Shown: positions 1 to 8,583, counted from the first letter of the stretch. The stretch: DNA of 64,000 nucleotides from Erythrobacteraceae bacterium CCH12-C2 (GCA_001556995.1 LSKF01000001.1:1-64000); one strand, 5' to 3'. Notes: a model not told the origin generated them from the sequence alone. Translations and numbers: made by a program.

Positions 1-2
1 CT

Positions 3-659
3 CCTTGGCGTCGGACTCTACCAGCAATCGGTCACATTTCAGGGGAGCACGTCACGTCGCTGTTCGGCAGGGACGTCGTAATGCCCAGGGTTCCTCGCAC
101 CATGCTCACCCTCGCGCGAACTTGCATCAGCCGGGAATTCCGCGCCTTTGCGGCAAACAAATCCAGTCCGGTAACGCAGTGGCTGCGAGCCTTGACGGCG
201 CTGGCGCACAAGGATTGTGGCGGTCACGGCGAAGGTGCCCTCGGTATGTGCTTTACCGACAATTTTGCCTTGAACATGATGCTTGAAAAATCGGTGGTTG
301 CACTCGGCCTTTCTCAGCCATCATTGCCCATGCACGATGCTGCAGGTCTGGCGATCCACCCGGACGAACTGGCCCGCGTGAGGCAGCGCCTGGAGGACGA
401 AAACCTGACGGTAAGGGCCTTTCGTTTCGAGGACGATACCTTCGGCCCGGCAGCCAAATTTGCCGCCTATGAAAGGGCCTTGGGGAATCGCTTTGCCGGC
501 GCGGTCCTGCCGGATAGCACCGCCAATCCCGATGCTCCGCTGAAGACGCCCCACAACGTAGTGACGCTACACCTGATTGACGAAGCTGGCCAGCCAACCG
601 TGCAGGTGCGAGACGAAATACTGGACTTCTTTCGCGCGCCCCTGATCGACGGGGTGTAG
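3..659 (+). CDS. Dienelactone hydrolase family protein, 5' partial
   Basis: The reading frame is open from the left edge, so the N-terminus lies outside the window. The visible 218 residues resemble the C-terminal part of dienelactone hydrolase family alpha/beta hydrolases. A GMCFTD segment around residue 80 of the visible part fits the nucleophile elbow carrying the catalytic cysteine, and it is followed by a conserved-looking LSQPSLP stretch. A late HNVVTLH segment could supply the histidine. Family members hydrolyse cyclic esters or lactones from ring cleavage in the cytoplasm. It converges on the leftward gene ending at 666, six bases away. The elbow lacks the usual glycine two residues after the cysteine (Asp instead), so activity on a classical dienelactone is not assured. 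Confidence 0.7.
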   Translation, partial: PWRRTLPAIGHISGEHVTSLFGRDVVMPRVPRTMLTLARTCISREFRAFAANKSSPVTQWLRALTALAHKDCGGHGEGALGMCFTDNFALNMMLEKSVVALGLSQPSLPMHDAAGLAIHPDELARVRQRLEDENLTVRAFRFEDDTFGPAAKFAAYERALGNRFAGAVLPDSTANPDAPLKTPHNVVTLHLIDEAGQPTVQVRDEILDFFRAPLIDGV

Positions 660-665
660 TTCTGC

Positions 666-1895
666 CTAGTAGGAACCGGGAGGGGCAATCGGATCGCCGC
701 CGGCCAAGGCGCGGCCCTGGATCTCGTATCCGATCGTGGGGATGTTCTGGATGTGCCGCAGCGCCATCGAGACATCGCGCCAGTAGCGGTTGATTGGTTT
801 GTCCAGGGAGAAGCCAGAAGACCCGGCCTGGAACATTAGCGATTCACTTGCGCAGTGAATTGATTCAACGAGTTGTCCGCACAGGGCGCGCTGGCGAACC
901 TTTTCCTCCAGCGTGAATTCTTCTCCCAGTCCGACCCGGTCGAGCTTTGCACTGAGGCTGAATAGCAGGGTTTTCGCCGTTTCTACCAGCGCGGCCGATT
1001 CGCCCAGATCGCGCATGTAGGCGCCGGATCCCGTACGCGGACCAATGGTGGTGGTGAGCACCGGCTTGCCCGATTCAGCAGCGACGATTTCGAGCATGGC
1101 TTCGATTGCGCCAACCAATTGCGCCAGGCCGGTGTTCCGGACCATCGGCACGGCAGGGATCAGGTCCGAAGGTGCACCGAAATGCCTTTTGGTCGGATCG
1201 ATCTGCCCGGTGCGTTCGCTCATCAGTGCCATTTGCGAATCGGGGATGAAGACATCCTTGGCAATGGCAGTGTCGGAACCTGTGCCTTGCATTCCGCTGA
1301 CGAACCAGGTGTCCTTGATCTCGAACTCGCTCATGGGAATGTAGCACATGTTGATGCCGGGAACGACCGGTCCGTCATAGTCCTCGAGCACGACACCTTG
1401 CTGCGTCCAGGTCGCCTGCCGCGAACCCGACATATAGGGCCACGCACCATTGATGATCCAGCCGCCATCGACCTTGCGCGCCTTGCCGGGAGGATTGTAA
1501 GCACCGCAGACCGGTTGGGGCCCTTCGGCAAACACTGCGTCCTGAACCGGGTCCGGTGCGAGGCTGGTCACCCATGAAGTCCCGTTGATGATCTGGATGA
1601 CCCAGCTAATTGCCGGATCACCCTTGGCGATTTCCATCTGCACCCGGCAAAAGTCGGTCGGCGACAGCCCAAACCCGCCGAGACGCTGCGGCAGGAGCAG
1701 GCGCAAGAAACCTTCTTCCTTGAGCATCTTGTCGACAGCTTCGGTCGGGTTACGACGCTTTTCCCCCTCGGGCGCCTGTTCGGTCAGGAAACCACGAAGT
1801 TCCCTTGCTCGTGCGACAAACTTGTCGGCGACCGATTTATCCGCCCAATCATTCACATTAGTTTGCTCAACAGGAGCTTTTGCCAGAGTAGCCAT
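666..1895 (-). CDS. Acyl-CoA dehydrogenase-fold flavin-dependent monooxygenase/dehydrogenase
   Basis: This protein of about 409 residues has the acyl-CoA dehydrogenase fold in the style of group D flavin monooxygenases (HsaA, DszC, HpaB-like), judged from the LPQRLGGFGLSPTDF and SWVIQIINGTSWV segments and the C-terminal helical region with a WRDVS motif. Such enzymes use reduced flavin from a partner reductase to hydroxylate phenols or related rings. An in-frame ATG nine bases upstream (1904) exists, but an AAAGGA ribosome binding site is spaced correctly only for the ATG at 1895. It is the last gene of the leftward operon that starts with the Rieske dioxygenase, 21 bases after the TetR gene. 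The substrate cannot be read from sequence, and a dehydrogenase role is the alternative. Confidence 0.75.
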   Translation of the reverse strand: MATLAKAPVEQTNVNDWADKSVADKFVARARELRGFLTEQAPEGEKRRNPTEAVDKMLKEEGFLRLLLPQRLGGFGLSPTDFCRVQMEIAKGDPAISWVIQIINGTSWVTSLAPDPVQDAVFAEGPQPVCGAYNPPGKARKVDGGWIINGAWPYMSGSRQATWTQQGVVLEDYDGPVVPGINMCYIPMSEFEIKDTWFVSGMQGTGSDTAIAKDVFIPDSQMALMSERTGQIDPTKRHFGAPSDLIPAVPMVRNTGLAQLVGAIEAMLEIVAAESGKPVLTTTIGPRTGSGAYMRDLGESAALVETAKTLLFSLSAKLDRVGLGEEFTLEEKVRQRALCGQLVESIHCASESLMFQAGSSGFSLDKPINRYWRDVSMALRHIQNIPTIGYEIQGRALAGGDPIAPPGSY

Positions 1896-1916
1896 TTCAT
1901 GCATCCTTTCGATATT

Positions 1917-2540
1917 TCAGGCAGATTGGTGCGCTAGGTCGAGCACCCAAGTTTCGAGATTATCTGCGCTTTCGTTCCACAGCGCAGACCAGTTATCGTC
2001 AGCAGGCACAAGCAGTGTGCTCAGTTGCAGGCGAACCAGGACTTCCACGAAGCCTTCTGTATTGATCTTCTTGCCAAGTTTGGCTTCGACGTATTCCAAT
2101 GTCGGCTCAAGCGCTGAACAGACAGCAACCTTGTAGCGATCGAAGCGACTGCGGAAGAAGGAGAGGTGAAAGCGCGGTTCTACCTCAAACACGCGATCTG
2201 GTGAGTTCTCATTGGTATAACGGGCATAGAACAGCATGACCTGGCGGAACCGCTCGATCGGATCCTCGATGCCTTCGGCCGCATCGCGAACTCCTGTTTC
2301 GAACCCTGTGCAGACGAACTCCGCGACCGCCGCAAGAACATCTTCCTTGTTCGAGAAATAGCGATACATCGTGCCGCGCGATACACCGCTGGCCTCGATG
2401 ATATCACTCATCGACAGTCGGCGTACACCGCGTTCGGCAATGGCATCAAGGGCTCCTGACAGGATCTTGATGATGCTGGGGGAGGAGATAAAGTCCACAT
2501 TTACGTCTTGCCCCTGGATCAGCTCCGGCTGTAATTTCAT
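1917..2540 (-). CDS. TetR family transcriptional regulator
   Basis: The 207-residue protein has an N-terminal TetR helix-turn-helix at about residues 23-70 (ALDAIAERGVRRLSMSDIIEASGVSRG, then YRYFSNKEDVLAA) and a variable ligand-binding C-terminal half. Its ATG overlaps the stop of the upstream SDR by four bases, so it is translated with the dioxygenase operon. A regulator inside the operon suggests feedback control of that operon; the inverted repeat at 6561-6581 upstream of the first gene is a candidate target. The ligand is unknown. It could also be the protein that binds the 16-bp palindrome spread through the island. Confidence 0.9.
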   Translation of the reverse strand: MKLQPELIQGQDVNVDFISSPSIIKILSGALDAIAERGVRRLSMSDIIEASGVSRGTMYRYFSNKEDVLAAVAEFVCTGFETGVRDAAEGIEDPIERFRQVMLFYARYTNENSPDRVFEVEPRFHLSFFRSRFDRYKVAVCSALEPTLEYVEAKLGKKINTEGFVEVLVRLQLSTLLVPADDNWSALWNESADNLETWVLDLAHQSA

Positions 2541-3352
2541 GTCGCGACCTTCTCAAGTTGTTCGAGATTGTGCGGGATGCTGACATAGCCGGGCAGGTTT
2601 TGTCCGCCATCGACGTTGATAAGTTCGCCATTCACAAAAGCTGACATTTCCGAAGCCAGGAAAACGACGACGGGCCCGATATCCTTTTCAGGGTCGCCAG
2701 CGCGCTTCAGCGGGTTGGTCGCCACTACGTTTTCCAGAAATCCTGGGACCTCGTTCACGAGCTTTGCGAAGACTTGGCCCAGTCCGGTGGGTGCAATGGC
2801 ATTCGAACGGATGTTGAACCGTCCCCATTCAACCGCTGCGCTGCGCGTGAGCCCGACGATGCCAAGCTTGTTGATATTGTAATCGCTGTGCAACCAAGCT
2901 CCGGTTTGCGCATCGATCGAACTGAAATTGATGATCGAACCTCCGCCGCGCGCCTTCATGTGCGGGAAGGCGGCTTGCATCGACCACCAGTTCCCCCAGA
3001 TGCCGATTTCCAGCGTGCGCTTGAGCATTTCGTCGGTCTTGTGTTCCAACAGAACGCCATCGGAGAGCAGCGAGGCGTTGTTGACGAGAGTATCGAGCCC
3101 GCCGAATTCGTCTACCGCGCGCTCAACCATCGCCAGCACGTCTTGTTTCACGCCCACGTCTGCGGCCATGCCGACAGCCTGCGCGCCAAACTCATCGCGG
3201 ATCTCCCTCGCTACACGTTCAGCTGTAGCGCCGTCGCGGCCGGTGATCAGAAGCGAGGCGCCCTCGCGCGCCATGCGGCGCGAGATTCCGTAACCCAGGC
3301 CCTTTGCCCCGCCAGTCACAATTGCCACCTTGCCTTCGAGCAATCCGCTCAT
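2537..3352 (-). CDS. Short-chain dehydrogenase/reductase (SDR)
   Basis: This is a classical SDR of 271 residues with a TGGAKGLG cofactor loop near residue 13, an NNAS motif, a SSID serine and a YNINK active-site motif. It probably interconverts an alcohol and a ketone, or oxidises a cis-dihydrodiol, using NAD(P). It lies between the reductase gene and the TetR gene, with four-base overlaps on both sides. Its position behind a Rieske dioxygenase makes a dihydrodiol dehydrogenase role attractive, but this is inference from context. Confidence 0.85.
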   Translation of the reverse strand: MSGLLEGKVAIVTGGAKGLGYGISRRMAREGASLLITGRDGATAERVAREIRDEFGAQAVGMAADVGVKQDVLAMVERAVDEFGGLDTLVNNASLLSDGVLLEHKTDEMLKRTLEIGIWGNWWSMQAAFPHMKARGGGSIINFSSIDAQTGAWLHSDYNINKLGIVGLTRSAAVEWGRFNIRSNAIAPTGLGQVFAKLVNEVPGFLENVVATNPLKRAGDPEKDIGPVVVFLASEMSAFVNGELINVDGGQNLPGYVSIPHNLEQLEKVAT

Positions 3353-4515
3353 GCTGCTTCCCCCAACATTCTGTCCATTTCCATACGTTCTTCACATTTT
3401 TCCAGGGTCAGCACGTAGCCTTGGACCTTGTTGTCGTTGTCGACGAACAAGTACTTGTCGCCCTTGTTATCGCTTTCCACCTGACGCCAAACGCCTTGGA
3501 TGGCGGCGGTCGGCGGCAACAGGTTTATGGGGCAGAGTGTGGTTTTGACTTGCACCGACAGCGGCGGAAATTTTATCGGTGTCGGCCTGCCAAGCGCACT
3601 GGGAGCGATCCCGCGAGCGGCCGCCATGATCGGCGTGACGTAAGCAGCCAGACCGATGGGATACTCAGCACAGTCGCCGATTGCATAAATGTCAGGGTCG
3701 CTGGTCTGGCCGAATTCATTGACCTTGATACCGCGTCCGATGTCGAGGCCGGCTTCCTGCGCCAGTTTCACGTTGGGACGAAGGCCAACTGCGGAAAGCA
3801 CGATATCGGCCTCGATCCGCGCGCCATCATCCAGCGTGGCAACATAACCGCGCTCGCTGTGTCGATAATCGATTGCCTCGACCTTACGACCCAGGCGCCA
3901 ATTGACGCCTCTTTCGCGCAGCGTCTTCCGCACCGTCTCGCCCACTGCTGGTGGCACAAGCTGCGCCAGCGGCTGGCCCAGCATGTCGACCACAATCGGC
4001 TTGTAACCGTTGGTAACCAGGTCATTCGCAAATTCGGTTCCGACAAGGCCCGCGCCCATGATCAGCACGCGTGCGCGATCCGGCAATTCCCTGCGAAAGC
4101 GATCGTAGTGCTCCAGCTGGTTTATCGAAATTGCCCGGTGTGCGGCTTCTCCGCCGATAGGGGGGCGGATCGGTTCCGCTCCGGTCGCGAGGATCAGGGC
4201 ATCGTACTGGATCGGCCCCCCGGTGGTCAACAAGGCCTTGCCCGCCCGATCGATGGCCTCGGCCTCGCGCCCGATCCGGGCATCCAGCTTGAGGTTGGCG
4301 ATCATCTTTTCCGCTGGTGTGGTCACAAGCGTTTCGCTCGTCTTGCCTTTGGCCAGTGCAGTGGAAAGCGCAGGCTTGGAATAGAAATGCCCATCCTCAA
4401 GCGTGACCATCACCAGTCGCGCTTGCGGCGAGAGCCGGCGCAGTTCGCGCAGCACGCCAAAGCCGGCAAGACCGCTGCCGACAACGATGATCGTGGGGGC
4501 TAAAGGGACGCTCAT
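3349..4515 (-). CDS. FAD-dependent rubredoxin/ferredoxin reductase of Rieske dioxygenase
   Basis: The 388-residue protein has two dinucleotide-binding segments: IIVVGSGLAG near residue 9 for FAD and VLIMGAGLVG in the middle for NAD(P)H. A late DIYAIGDCAEY motif completes the FAD site. The overall layout resembles rubredoxin-NAD reductases of the AlkT type, including a C-terminal domain with a FVDNDNKVQGYVL strand. It probably passes electrons from NAD(P)H to the ferredoxin encoded at 6611. It follows the beta-subunit gene after five bases and overlaps the SDR gene by four bases. A rubredoxin-reductase-type enzyme in a ring-hydroxylating system is less common than BphA4-type or NDO-type reductases. 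Confidence 0.82.
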   Translation of the reverse strand: MSVPLAPTIIVVGSGLAGFGVLRELRRLSPQARLVMVTLEDGHFYSKPALSTALAKGKTSETLVTTPAEKMIANLKLDARIGREAEAIDRAGKALLTTGGPIQYDALILATGAEPIRPPIGGEAAHRAISINQLEHYDRFRRELPDRARVLIMGAGLVGTEFANDLVTNGYKPIVVDMLGQPLAQLVPPAVGETVRKTLRERGVNWRLGRKVEAIDYRHSERGYVATLDDGARIEADIVLSAVGLRPNVKLAQEAGLDIGRGIKVNEFGQTSDPDIYAIGDCAEYPIGLAAYVTPIMAAARGIAPSALGRPTPIKFPPLSVQVKTTLCPINLLPPTAAIQGVWRQVESDNKGDKYLFVDNDNKVQGYVLTLEKCEERMEMDRMLGEAA

Positions 4516-4520
4516 CTCGA

Positions 4521-5102
4521 CTACAGGAACACCGCAAAGTTCGACATGCCGAGCACCGACTGGTCGACGATGATCTCGCGCCGGGCCAGCTTGTATTCAC
4601 CCTCAACTTCACGCCACACGTCGCGACGTTCAGCCGTGATGTTCTCGTTTTCCGGGTTGTCGCCCCGGCTGCGCTCGAGGAAGAGATAGCTCACCACTTC
4701 ATATTCGCCGGGGGTGTCACACTCGGCAACACGGACATTGGTCACGAAACGCCGGCAGCGCGACGGCGGATCTTCTGCCCAGGCGCTTTTTTGCAGACGA
4801 CCCGACCGCATCAGGAGTGAATCGTAGTTCTCGTCGAAATGGAACATGGTGCGCATCACGTCACGGTCGCGGTTGGCACCGGTACGCGTAAGGCGAATTG
4901 GTGCCTGGTAGATGATGTCCCGCGCAATCATCGCGATCCAGTCATCGATGCGGCGCTCATCCAGCGCAGCAGCTTCATCATAAAGGGTTTCCAGGATGCG
5001 GTTGTACACTTCCGATCCCAGCGGCACGCGCTTCTTAGAAACTAGCCCGCGAAGGATCGTGGTTGAATCGGGGGCAGCGGTCGATTTGGTCTTCCAGGTC
5101 AT
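4521..5102 (-). CDS. Ring-hydroxylating dioxygenase beta subunit
   Basis: This 193-residue protein has the cone-shaped, NTF2-like fold of aromatic-ring dioxygenase small subunits. Recognisable parts are LYDEAAALDERRIDDWIAMI, the D-x-MRTMF region and the late WREVEGEYKLARREIIVD strand pair. The beta subunit normally has a structural role in an alpha3-beta3 oxygenase. It begins 16 bases after the alpha gene and precedes the reductase gene. No metal-binding motif is visible, as expected for this subunit. Confidence 0.88.
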   Translation of the reverse strand: MTWKTKSTAAPDSTTILRGLVSKKRVPLGSEVYNRILETLYDEAAALDERRIDDWIAMIARDIIYQAPIRLTRTGANRDRDVMRTMFHFDENYDSLLMRSGRLQKSAWAEDPPSRCRRFVTNVRVAECDTPGEYEVVSYLFLERSRGDNPENENITAERRDVWREVEGEYKLARREIIVDQSVLGMSNFAVFL

Positions 5103-5118
5103 CTATGCGTCTCCCCGC

Positions 5119-6507
5119 TCAAACCGCGTCCATCAGGTCATAATATGCCAGCCACCAGTTCCACTGCGTATCGTCCTTGGTGAAACCGGGATAGAGCAGG
5201 CCTTCGCCAACCCATCCTTCGGGTCTCTCGTGTCCGTGCAAAGCCTGGTATTTCAGCGTGATACCCTTGCTTACTGCACCGCGCGCATTGCGCATTATGA
5301 CCGGCCACACATCGGCATCATCCTGCTCGATCACGCCGGATGTGCCTGTATTCCAGACCGAGTTTTGCAGCATGTCGCGCTTCATCTGCTCTGGCGCATC
5401 TTTTTCGGCGAAAATGTAGTTTGTAAATTCAACCCTGTCCGGACCTTTGGGCATATATGTATGCAGAGTTAGGGCACCGGATGATCCACCGTCGGTGCGC
5501 GGAGCAAATATGAAGGCGATCAGCACATTGGGAAACAAGCCCCCGACCTGAGGCGGAATGGTTGCCAGCTGATTGACCTGATCTTCGCTCAGGTTTTCAA
5601 ACAGTTCCGGAATCATTTCCTTGGTGATGCCAGGTGGGGTGAGAAGCTCCAGCCGCTCGCGCGTGGACTTTCCTTCGAACGGAACGTCGGCGAACATCTT
5701 GAAGGTCTTTTCTGCTTCGAGGCAGCGCAGTGAATGTCCCTGCTTACAGGAAACGTCCACGCCATACATTCCTGGTGCCTGATCATAGATCGATTCTGCC
5801 GTACCGCCCATCACGCCGCCTTCCATCAAGGAGCGGTGCAGCGTAAGCGTATGGAAGCCGTCCGAGCCCGATTGTTCACCGGGAATTTTCCAGTTGCAGG
5901 GCAGGGTGAAACGCTGCGGTGGGCCAAGCAATTCAAGGCCCCTATTGGTGCGGCAGAACAGCTGATCCATGTAATATTTGCTCTCGCCCAGATATTCGTC
6001 GAACGATGGGCCATCGACGTTCCAGGTGGCAAAAATCAGGCCTCCATAGAGGTGAACCCTAGCCTTCTTCAGGCCAAGGGTCTTCTTGTCCACATCATTG
6101 CCGTGCATCTTTTCGCGTTCAACCGGCGCGCCGATGAATTCGCCATTCGGGCGGAATGCCCATCCGTGGTAGATGCACTGGTGAATGCGCTTGTTGCCAG
6201 CTTCACCGAGGCACACGCGCATGCCGCGGTGCGGGCACACATTCAGCGAGACGTGGACTTCGCCATCCTGGCTGCGGGCGACGATCACATTGTCTTCCGC
6301 CATGTCGCGAACGATGAAGTCGCCGGGCTCGGGAATTTCGCTTTCATGGCCCAGCAGCAGCCAAGTCTTGGCGAAAATCTTGTCCATTTCGAGGTGGTAG
6401 AGCTCTTCGTCAGTCATCACGCGAAGCGAGACCTCATTGCTCTCGCGCATGATCAGATCGTCAAGCGAGGTTCCGTCGCGCAACACTAGCTTCGATTTCT
6501 GGAGCAT
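5119..6507 (-). CDS. Ring-hydroxylating dioxygenase alpha subunit (Rieske oxygenase)
   Basis: Counting from the chosen start, the 462-residue protein has a complete Rieske motif (C91-x-H93 and C111-x2-H114) and a mononuclear iron motif (D216-x2-H219-x4-H224). It should insert dioxygen into an aromatic or polycyclic ring, with electrons arriving from a ferredoxin. A frame-compatible ATG at 6531 has only an A-run before it. The ATG at 6507 has a GGGAG ribosome binding site nine bases upstream and is preferred. It is the first gene of a leftward operon with beta subunit, reductase, SDR and TetR. The length agrees with the NDO/BphA1 class. The substrate is unknown. Confidence 0.9.
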   Translation of the reverse strand: MLQKSKLVLRDGTSLDDLIMRESNEVSLRVMTDEELYHLEMDKIFAKTWLLLGHESEIPEPGDFIVRDMAEDNVIVARSQDGEVHVSLNVCPHRGMRVCLGEAGNKRIHQCIYHGWAFRPNGEFIGAPVEREKMHGNDVDKKTLGLKKARVHLYGGLIFATWNVDGPSFDEYLGESKYYMDQLFCRTNRGLELLGPPQRFTLPCNWKIPGEQSGSDGFHTLTLHRSLMEGGVMGGTAESIYDQAPGMYGVDVSCKQGHSLRCLEAEKTFKMFADVPFEGKSTRERLELLTPPGITKEMIPELFENLSEDQVNQLATIPPQVGGLFPNVLIAFIFAPRTDGGSSGALTLHTYMPKGPDRVEFTNYIFAEKDAPEQMKRDMLQNSVWNTGTSGVIEQDDADVWPVIMRNARGAVSKGITLKYQALHGHERPEGWVGEGLLYPGFTKDDTQWNWWLAYYDLMDAV

Positions 6508-6560
6508 CTGGGCATTCTCCCGGTAGTGCATTTTTTTTGTGATTGATTCGCGGTATACAC

Positions 6561-6581
6561 ATTGAATAATATCTGTTCAAT
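6561..6581. promoter_or_regulatory. Inverted repeat in the dioxygenase/ferredoxin divergent promoter
   Basis: ATTGAA at 6561-6566 and TTCAAT at 6576-6581 form a six-base inverted repeat around a nine-base spacer. It lies between the divergent dioxygenase alpha gene and the ferredoxin gene, in an AT-rich stretch unlike its surroundings. It is a candidate operator for the TetR protein encoded at 1917-2540. The arms are short, so confidence is limited. Confidence 0.4.
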
Positions 6582-6610
6582 ACGTAAAGCAGCGAAAATC
6601 AGGACAAACT

Positions 6611-6835
6611 ATGGAGAGCATGATGTCTGAGAAGGGTAAGCTGAAGGTCGTGATCAACAAGCCAGCGTGTTGCGGCTATGGTGTTTGCGCGGAAATCTGC
6701 CCGGAAGTGTACAAACTGGACGAGCACGGCATCGTTTATGTCGACGATGAAATCGTGCCCGAAGGCCTCGAAGACGCAGCCCGCGAAGGCGCGGATGCCT
6801 GTCCGCAGTCGGCCCTCGCTATCGTCGATGCGTAA
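6611..6835 (+). CDS. 3Fe-4S-type ferredoxin
   Basis: This 74-residue acidic ferredoxin has a C-x5-C-x3-CP segment (ACCGYGVCAEICP) and a remote ACP near the C-terminus. The second cysteine of a standard C-x2-C-x2-C 4Fe-4S motif is replaced by tyrosine. That pattern is typical of 3Fe-4S or CYP-partner ferredoxins such as the Streptomyces type. It is probably the electron carrier between the FAD reductase at 3349 and the Rieske oxygenase at 5119, from which it is divergently transcribed. The ATG at 6611 has AGGA six bases upstream; the adjacent ATGs at 6620 and 6623 also have a GGAGAG nearby, so the first few residues are uncertain. Confidence 0.85.
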   Translation: MESMMSEKGKLKVVINKPACCGYGVCAEICPEVYKLDEHGIVYVDDEIVPEGLEDAAREGADACPQSALAIVDA

Positions 6836-6848
6836 CGGCAACCTTGCA

Positions 6849-6868
6849 GCGGGTCTTAATAGACCCGC
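6849..6868. terminator. Hairpin between convergent ferredoxin and globin genes
   Basis: GCGGGTCT and AGACCCGC form a perfect eight-base stem with a TAAT loop. It sits just after the ferredoxin stop and overlaps the last codons of the convergent globin gene. There is no clear T-tract on either side, so it may act as a weak bidirectional terminator or RNA stabiliser. Confidence 0.5.
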
Positions 6869-7305
6869 GCTGGGATCGTCTTGAGAGCGGCACCCGGTTC
6901 GCGCGATGCATCATCCAACGCTTTTGACCAGCCATGCCCTGCCAGTTCGGCGAGGGTATCGATCAGCAAGTCTATCGAGTCTGCGTGGAGTGGCAGGCTG
7001 ATATCCCCATAGCAGCGATGCGCCATGACCAGGCTCCGGGTCGAACGCTCGACCCAGTCTTCGCCTGTCGCCAGCCCCAACAGGGTCTCGATCATTTCGT
7101 TCACCATCGCACCGCAGGTGGAATCCGCACGATGAAAGGATCGGCGTTGTTCCGGATAGTGGGCAAACAGCCGGTCGAAGAAGATCGGCGTGATATCCCT
7201 GTCCGCCTCGGCAACGGCCCAAACGGATCGCTCAAGGACATCTGCTCTGGCGGCGTCTCCCGCGAGAAAGTCATTTTCCACAGGCATTAATGCCCGCATC
7301 GGCAA
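6856..7305 (-). CDS. Single-domain globin-like protein
   Basis: The 149-residue protein resembles bacterial single-domain haemoglobins, with a FFDRLFAHYPEQRRSF helix pair near residues 42-57 and a later MAHRCYGDI segment whose histidine fits the haem-ligating F8 position. Globins of this type bind O2 or NO, which could protect or supply oxygenases. It is divergent from the old-yellow-enzyme gene across a 176-base promoter region. No strong ribosome binding site precedes the first ATG, and the start could be a few codons later (residue 7). The haem ligand assignment is by eye. Confidence 0.65.
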   Translation of the reverse strand: MPMRALMPVENDFLAGDAARADVLERSVWAVAEADRDITPIFFDRLFAHYPEQRRSFHRADSTCGAMVNEMIETLLGLATGEDWVERSTRSLVMAHRCYGDISLPLHADSIDLLIDTLAELAGHGWSKALDDASREPGAALKTIPARVY

Positions 7306-7380
7306 TGCAACTGCCTTAAGCCCGCAATGCGCTGGTGAAATTGATCTGAACCAAATTCACGCACGTCCCACATTAGATCT

Positions 7381-7397
7381 CTGGCCCATTAGGCCAG
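7381..7397. promoter_or_regulatory. Perfect 6-bp inverted repeat in globin/OYE intergenic region
   Basis: CTGGCC at 7381-7386 and GGCCAG at 7392-7397 flank a five-base CATTA spacer. It lies 15 bases before the shared 16-bp palindrome at 7412. It could be a second operator or a hairpin in the leader of the oxidoreductase gene; nothing else in the sequence decides between these. Confidence 0.3.
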
Positions 7398-7411
7398 TCG
7401 ATATAGCGTTG

Positions 7412-7427
7412 CCTACCTGAGGGCAGG
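7412..7427. promoter_or_regulatory. Putative regulon operator, CCTACC-TGAG-GGCAGG
   Basis: This 16-base imperfect palindrome matches CCTNYC-N4-GRNAGG, which recurs at six other intergenic positions in the window. It is 54 bases upstream of the old-yellow-enzyme start and 107 bases from the globin start, so it could control both. Confidence 0.5.
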
Positions 7428-7481
7428 GCAAACACTGTGCGCGGCTTCTGATAGCACCGGACAGCCAAAGGAGTTTGATTG

Positions 7482-8561
7482 ATGCGCAACGCATTGGACC
7501 CGCTTTTCTCACCGTTTTCCTGCAAGAGCTTGGAACTGGCCAACCGCTTCGTGATGTCGCCCATGACCCGGCAGTTCAGCCCCCATGGAGTTCCGGGAGA
7601 GAATGTTGCGGAATATTATGCGCGCAGGGCGAGGGGCGATGTAGGTCTGATCGTGACCGAAGGCGTTGGTGTGGATCACCCCTCGGCAATCGGCCAGGGC
7701 AGTATGGAGGAAAAGGACATTCCCGTCCTGCATGGCGATGCGGCTCTGAAGGGCTGGCGCCAGGTAGTGGACCGTGTGCATGAGGCGGGTGGAAAGATCG
7801 TGCCGCAGCTTTGGCACATGGGGGACTTGCGAAAGGAAGGTTCGCCACCGCACCCTGAAGCCCGGTCGCTTGGTCCGAACAATATGGACGAGAGTGATAT
7901 CGCCGCGGTCATCGCCGCCTTTGCTCGAAGTGCAGCAAACGCCAAGGCCGCTGGTTTCGATGGCATCGCCTTGCACGGCGGGCACGGCTACCTGCTTGAC
8001 AGTTTTGTGTGGGCGCAGACCAACATGCGTGACGATGCCTGGGGCGGCGATGCCGTGGCGCGCACTCGCTTTCCGGTCGAAGTGATCAAGGCTGTGCGCG
8101 AAGCAATCGGACCCGATCTGCCTATCTTCTATCGTATCTCGCAATGGAAACTGCAGGATTACGAGGGCAGCCTGGCCGATACGCCCGATGAACTTGGTGT
8201 GATTTGCGGAGCTTTGGCTGATGCCGGGGTGGACATTTTCGATGTCAGCACACGGGTCTTTTCCAAGTCAGCATTCGCAGGTTCCGACATGGGCCTAGCC
8301 GGGTGGATCCGTAGACTCACAGGGCTGCCGACGATGACGGTTGGCGGGATCGGTTTCGACAAGGAACTGGCCGCAAGCTTCACCGAACCGACTGCTGCGA
8401 TCGACAACCTGGTCGAAGTGGTCCGCCGTTTCGAAGCCGGAGAATTTGACCTGGTGGCCATCGGCCGAGCCTTGCTGATCGATGCGGACTGGGTAGTGAA
8501 GGCGCGCGAGGGCGAGCCGTTCAATCCGTTCGACATATCCGCCTATTCACGGCTCGACTGA
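7482..8561 (+). CDS. Old yellow enzyme family NADH:flavin oxidoreductase
   Basis: The 359-residue protein is an FMN-dependent TIM barrel of the OYE family. It shows an N-terminal ANRFVMSPMTR segment, a QLWHMG strand, a HGGHGYLLDSF motif whose two histidines bind the substrate oxygen, and a terminal VAIGRALLIDADW segment. It likely reduces an activated C=C bond such as an enone, as OYE-like proteins do in steroid and terpene catabolism. AAAGGAG lies eight bases before the ATG at 7482; a TTG directly before it is less likely to be the start. It converges on the SDR gene ending at 8584. Confidence 0.88.
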   Translation: MRNALDPLFSPFSCKSLELANRFVMSPMTRQFSPHGVPGENVAEYYARRARGDVGLIVTEGVGVDHPSAIGQGSMEEKDIPVLHGDAALKGWRQVVDRVHEAGGKIVPQLWHMGDLRKEGSPPHPEARSLGPNNMDESDIAAVIAAFARSAANAKAAGFDGIALHGGHGYLLDSFVWAQTNMRDDAWGGDAVARTRFPVEVIKAVREAIGPDLPIFYRISQWKLQDYEGSLADTPDELGVICGALADAGVDIFDVSTRVFSKSAFAGSDMGLAGWIRRLTGLPTMTVGGIGFDKELAASFTEPTAAIDNLVEVVRRFEAGEFDLVAIGRALLIDADWVVKAREGEPFNPFDISAYSRLD

Positions 8562-8583
8562 TCGCCGCACAAGATCAACCCGT

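Noticed and set aside
5734..6489. Plus-strand frame of 251 codons across the dioxygenase alpha gene
   Set aside because: It is antisense to the Rieske and iron motifs and has no ribosome binding site or family resemblance.
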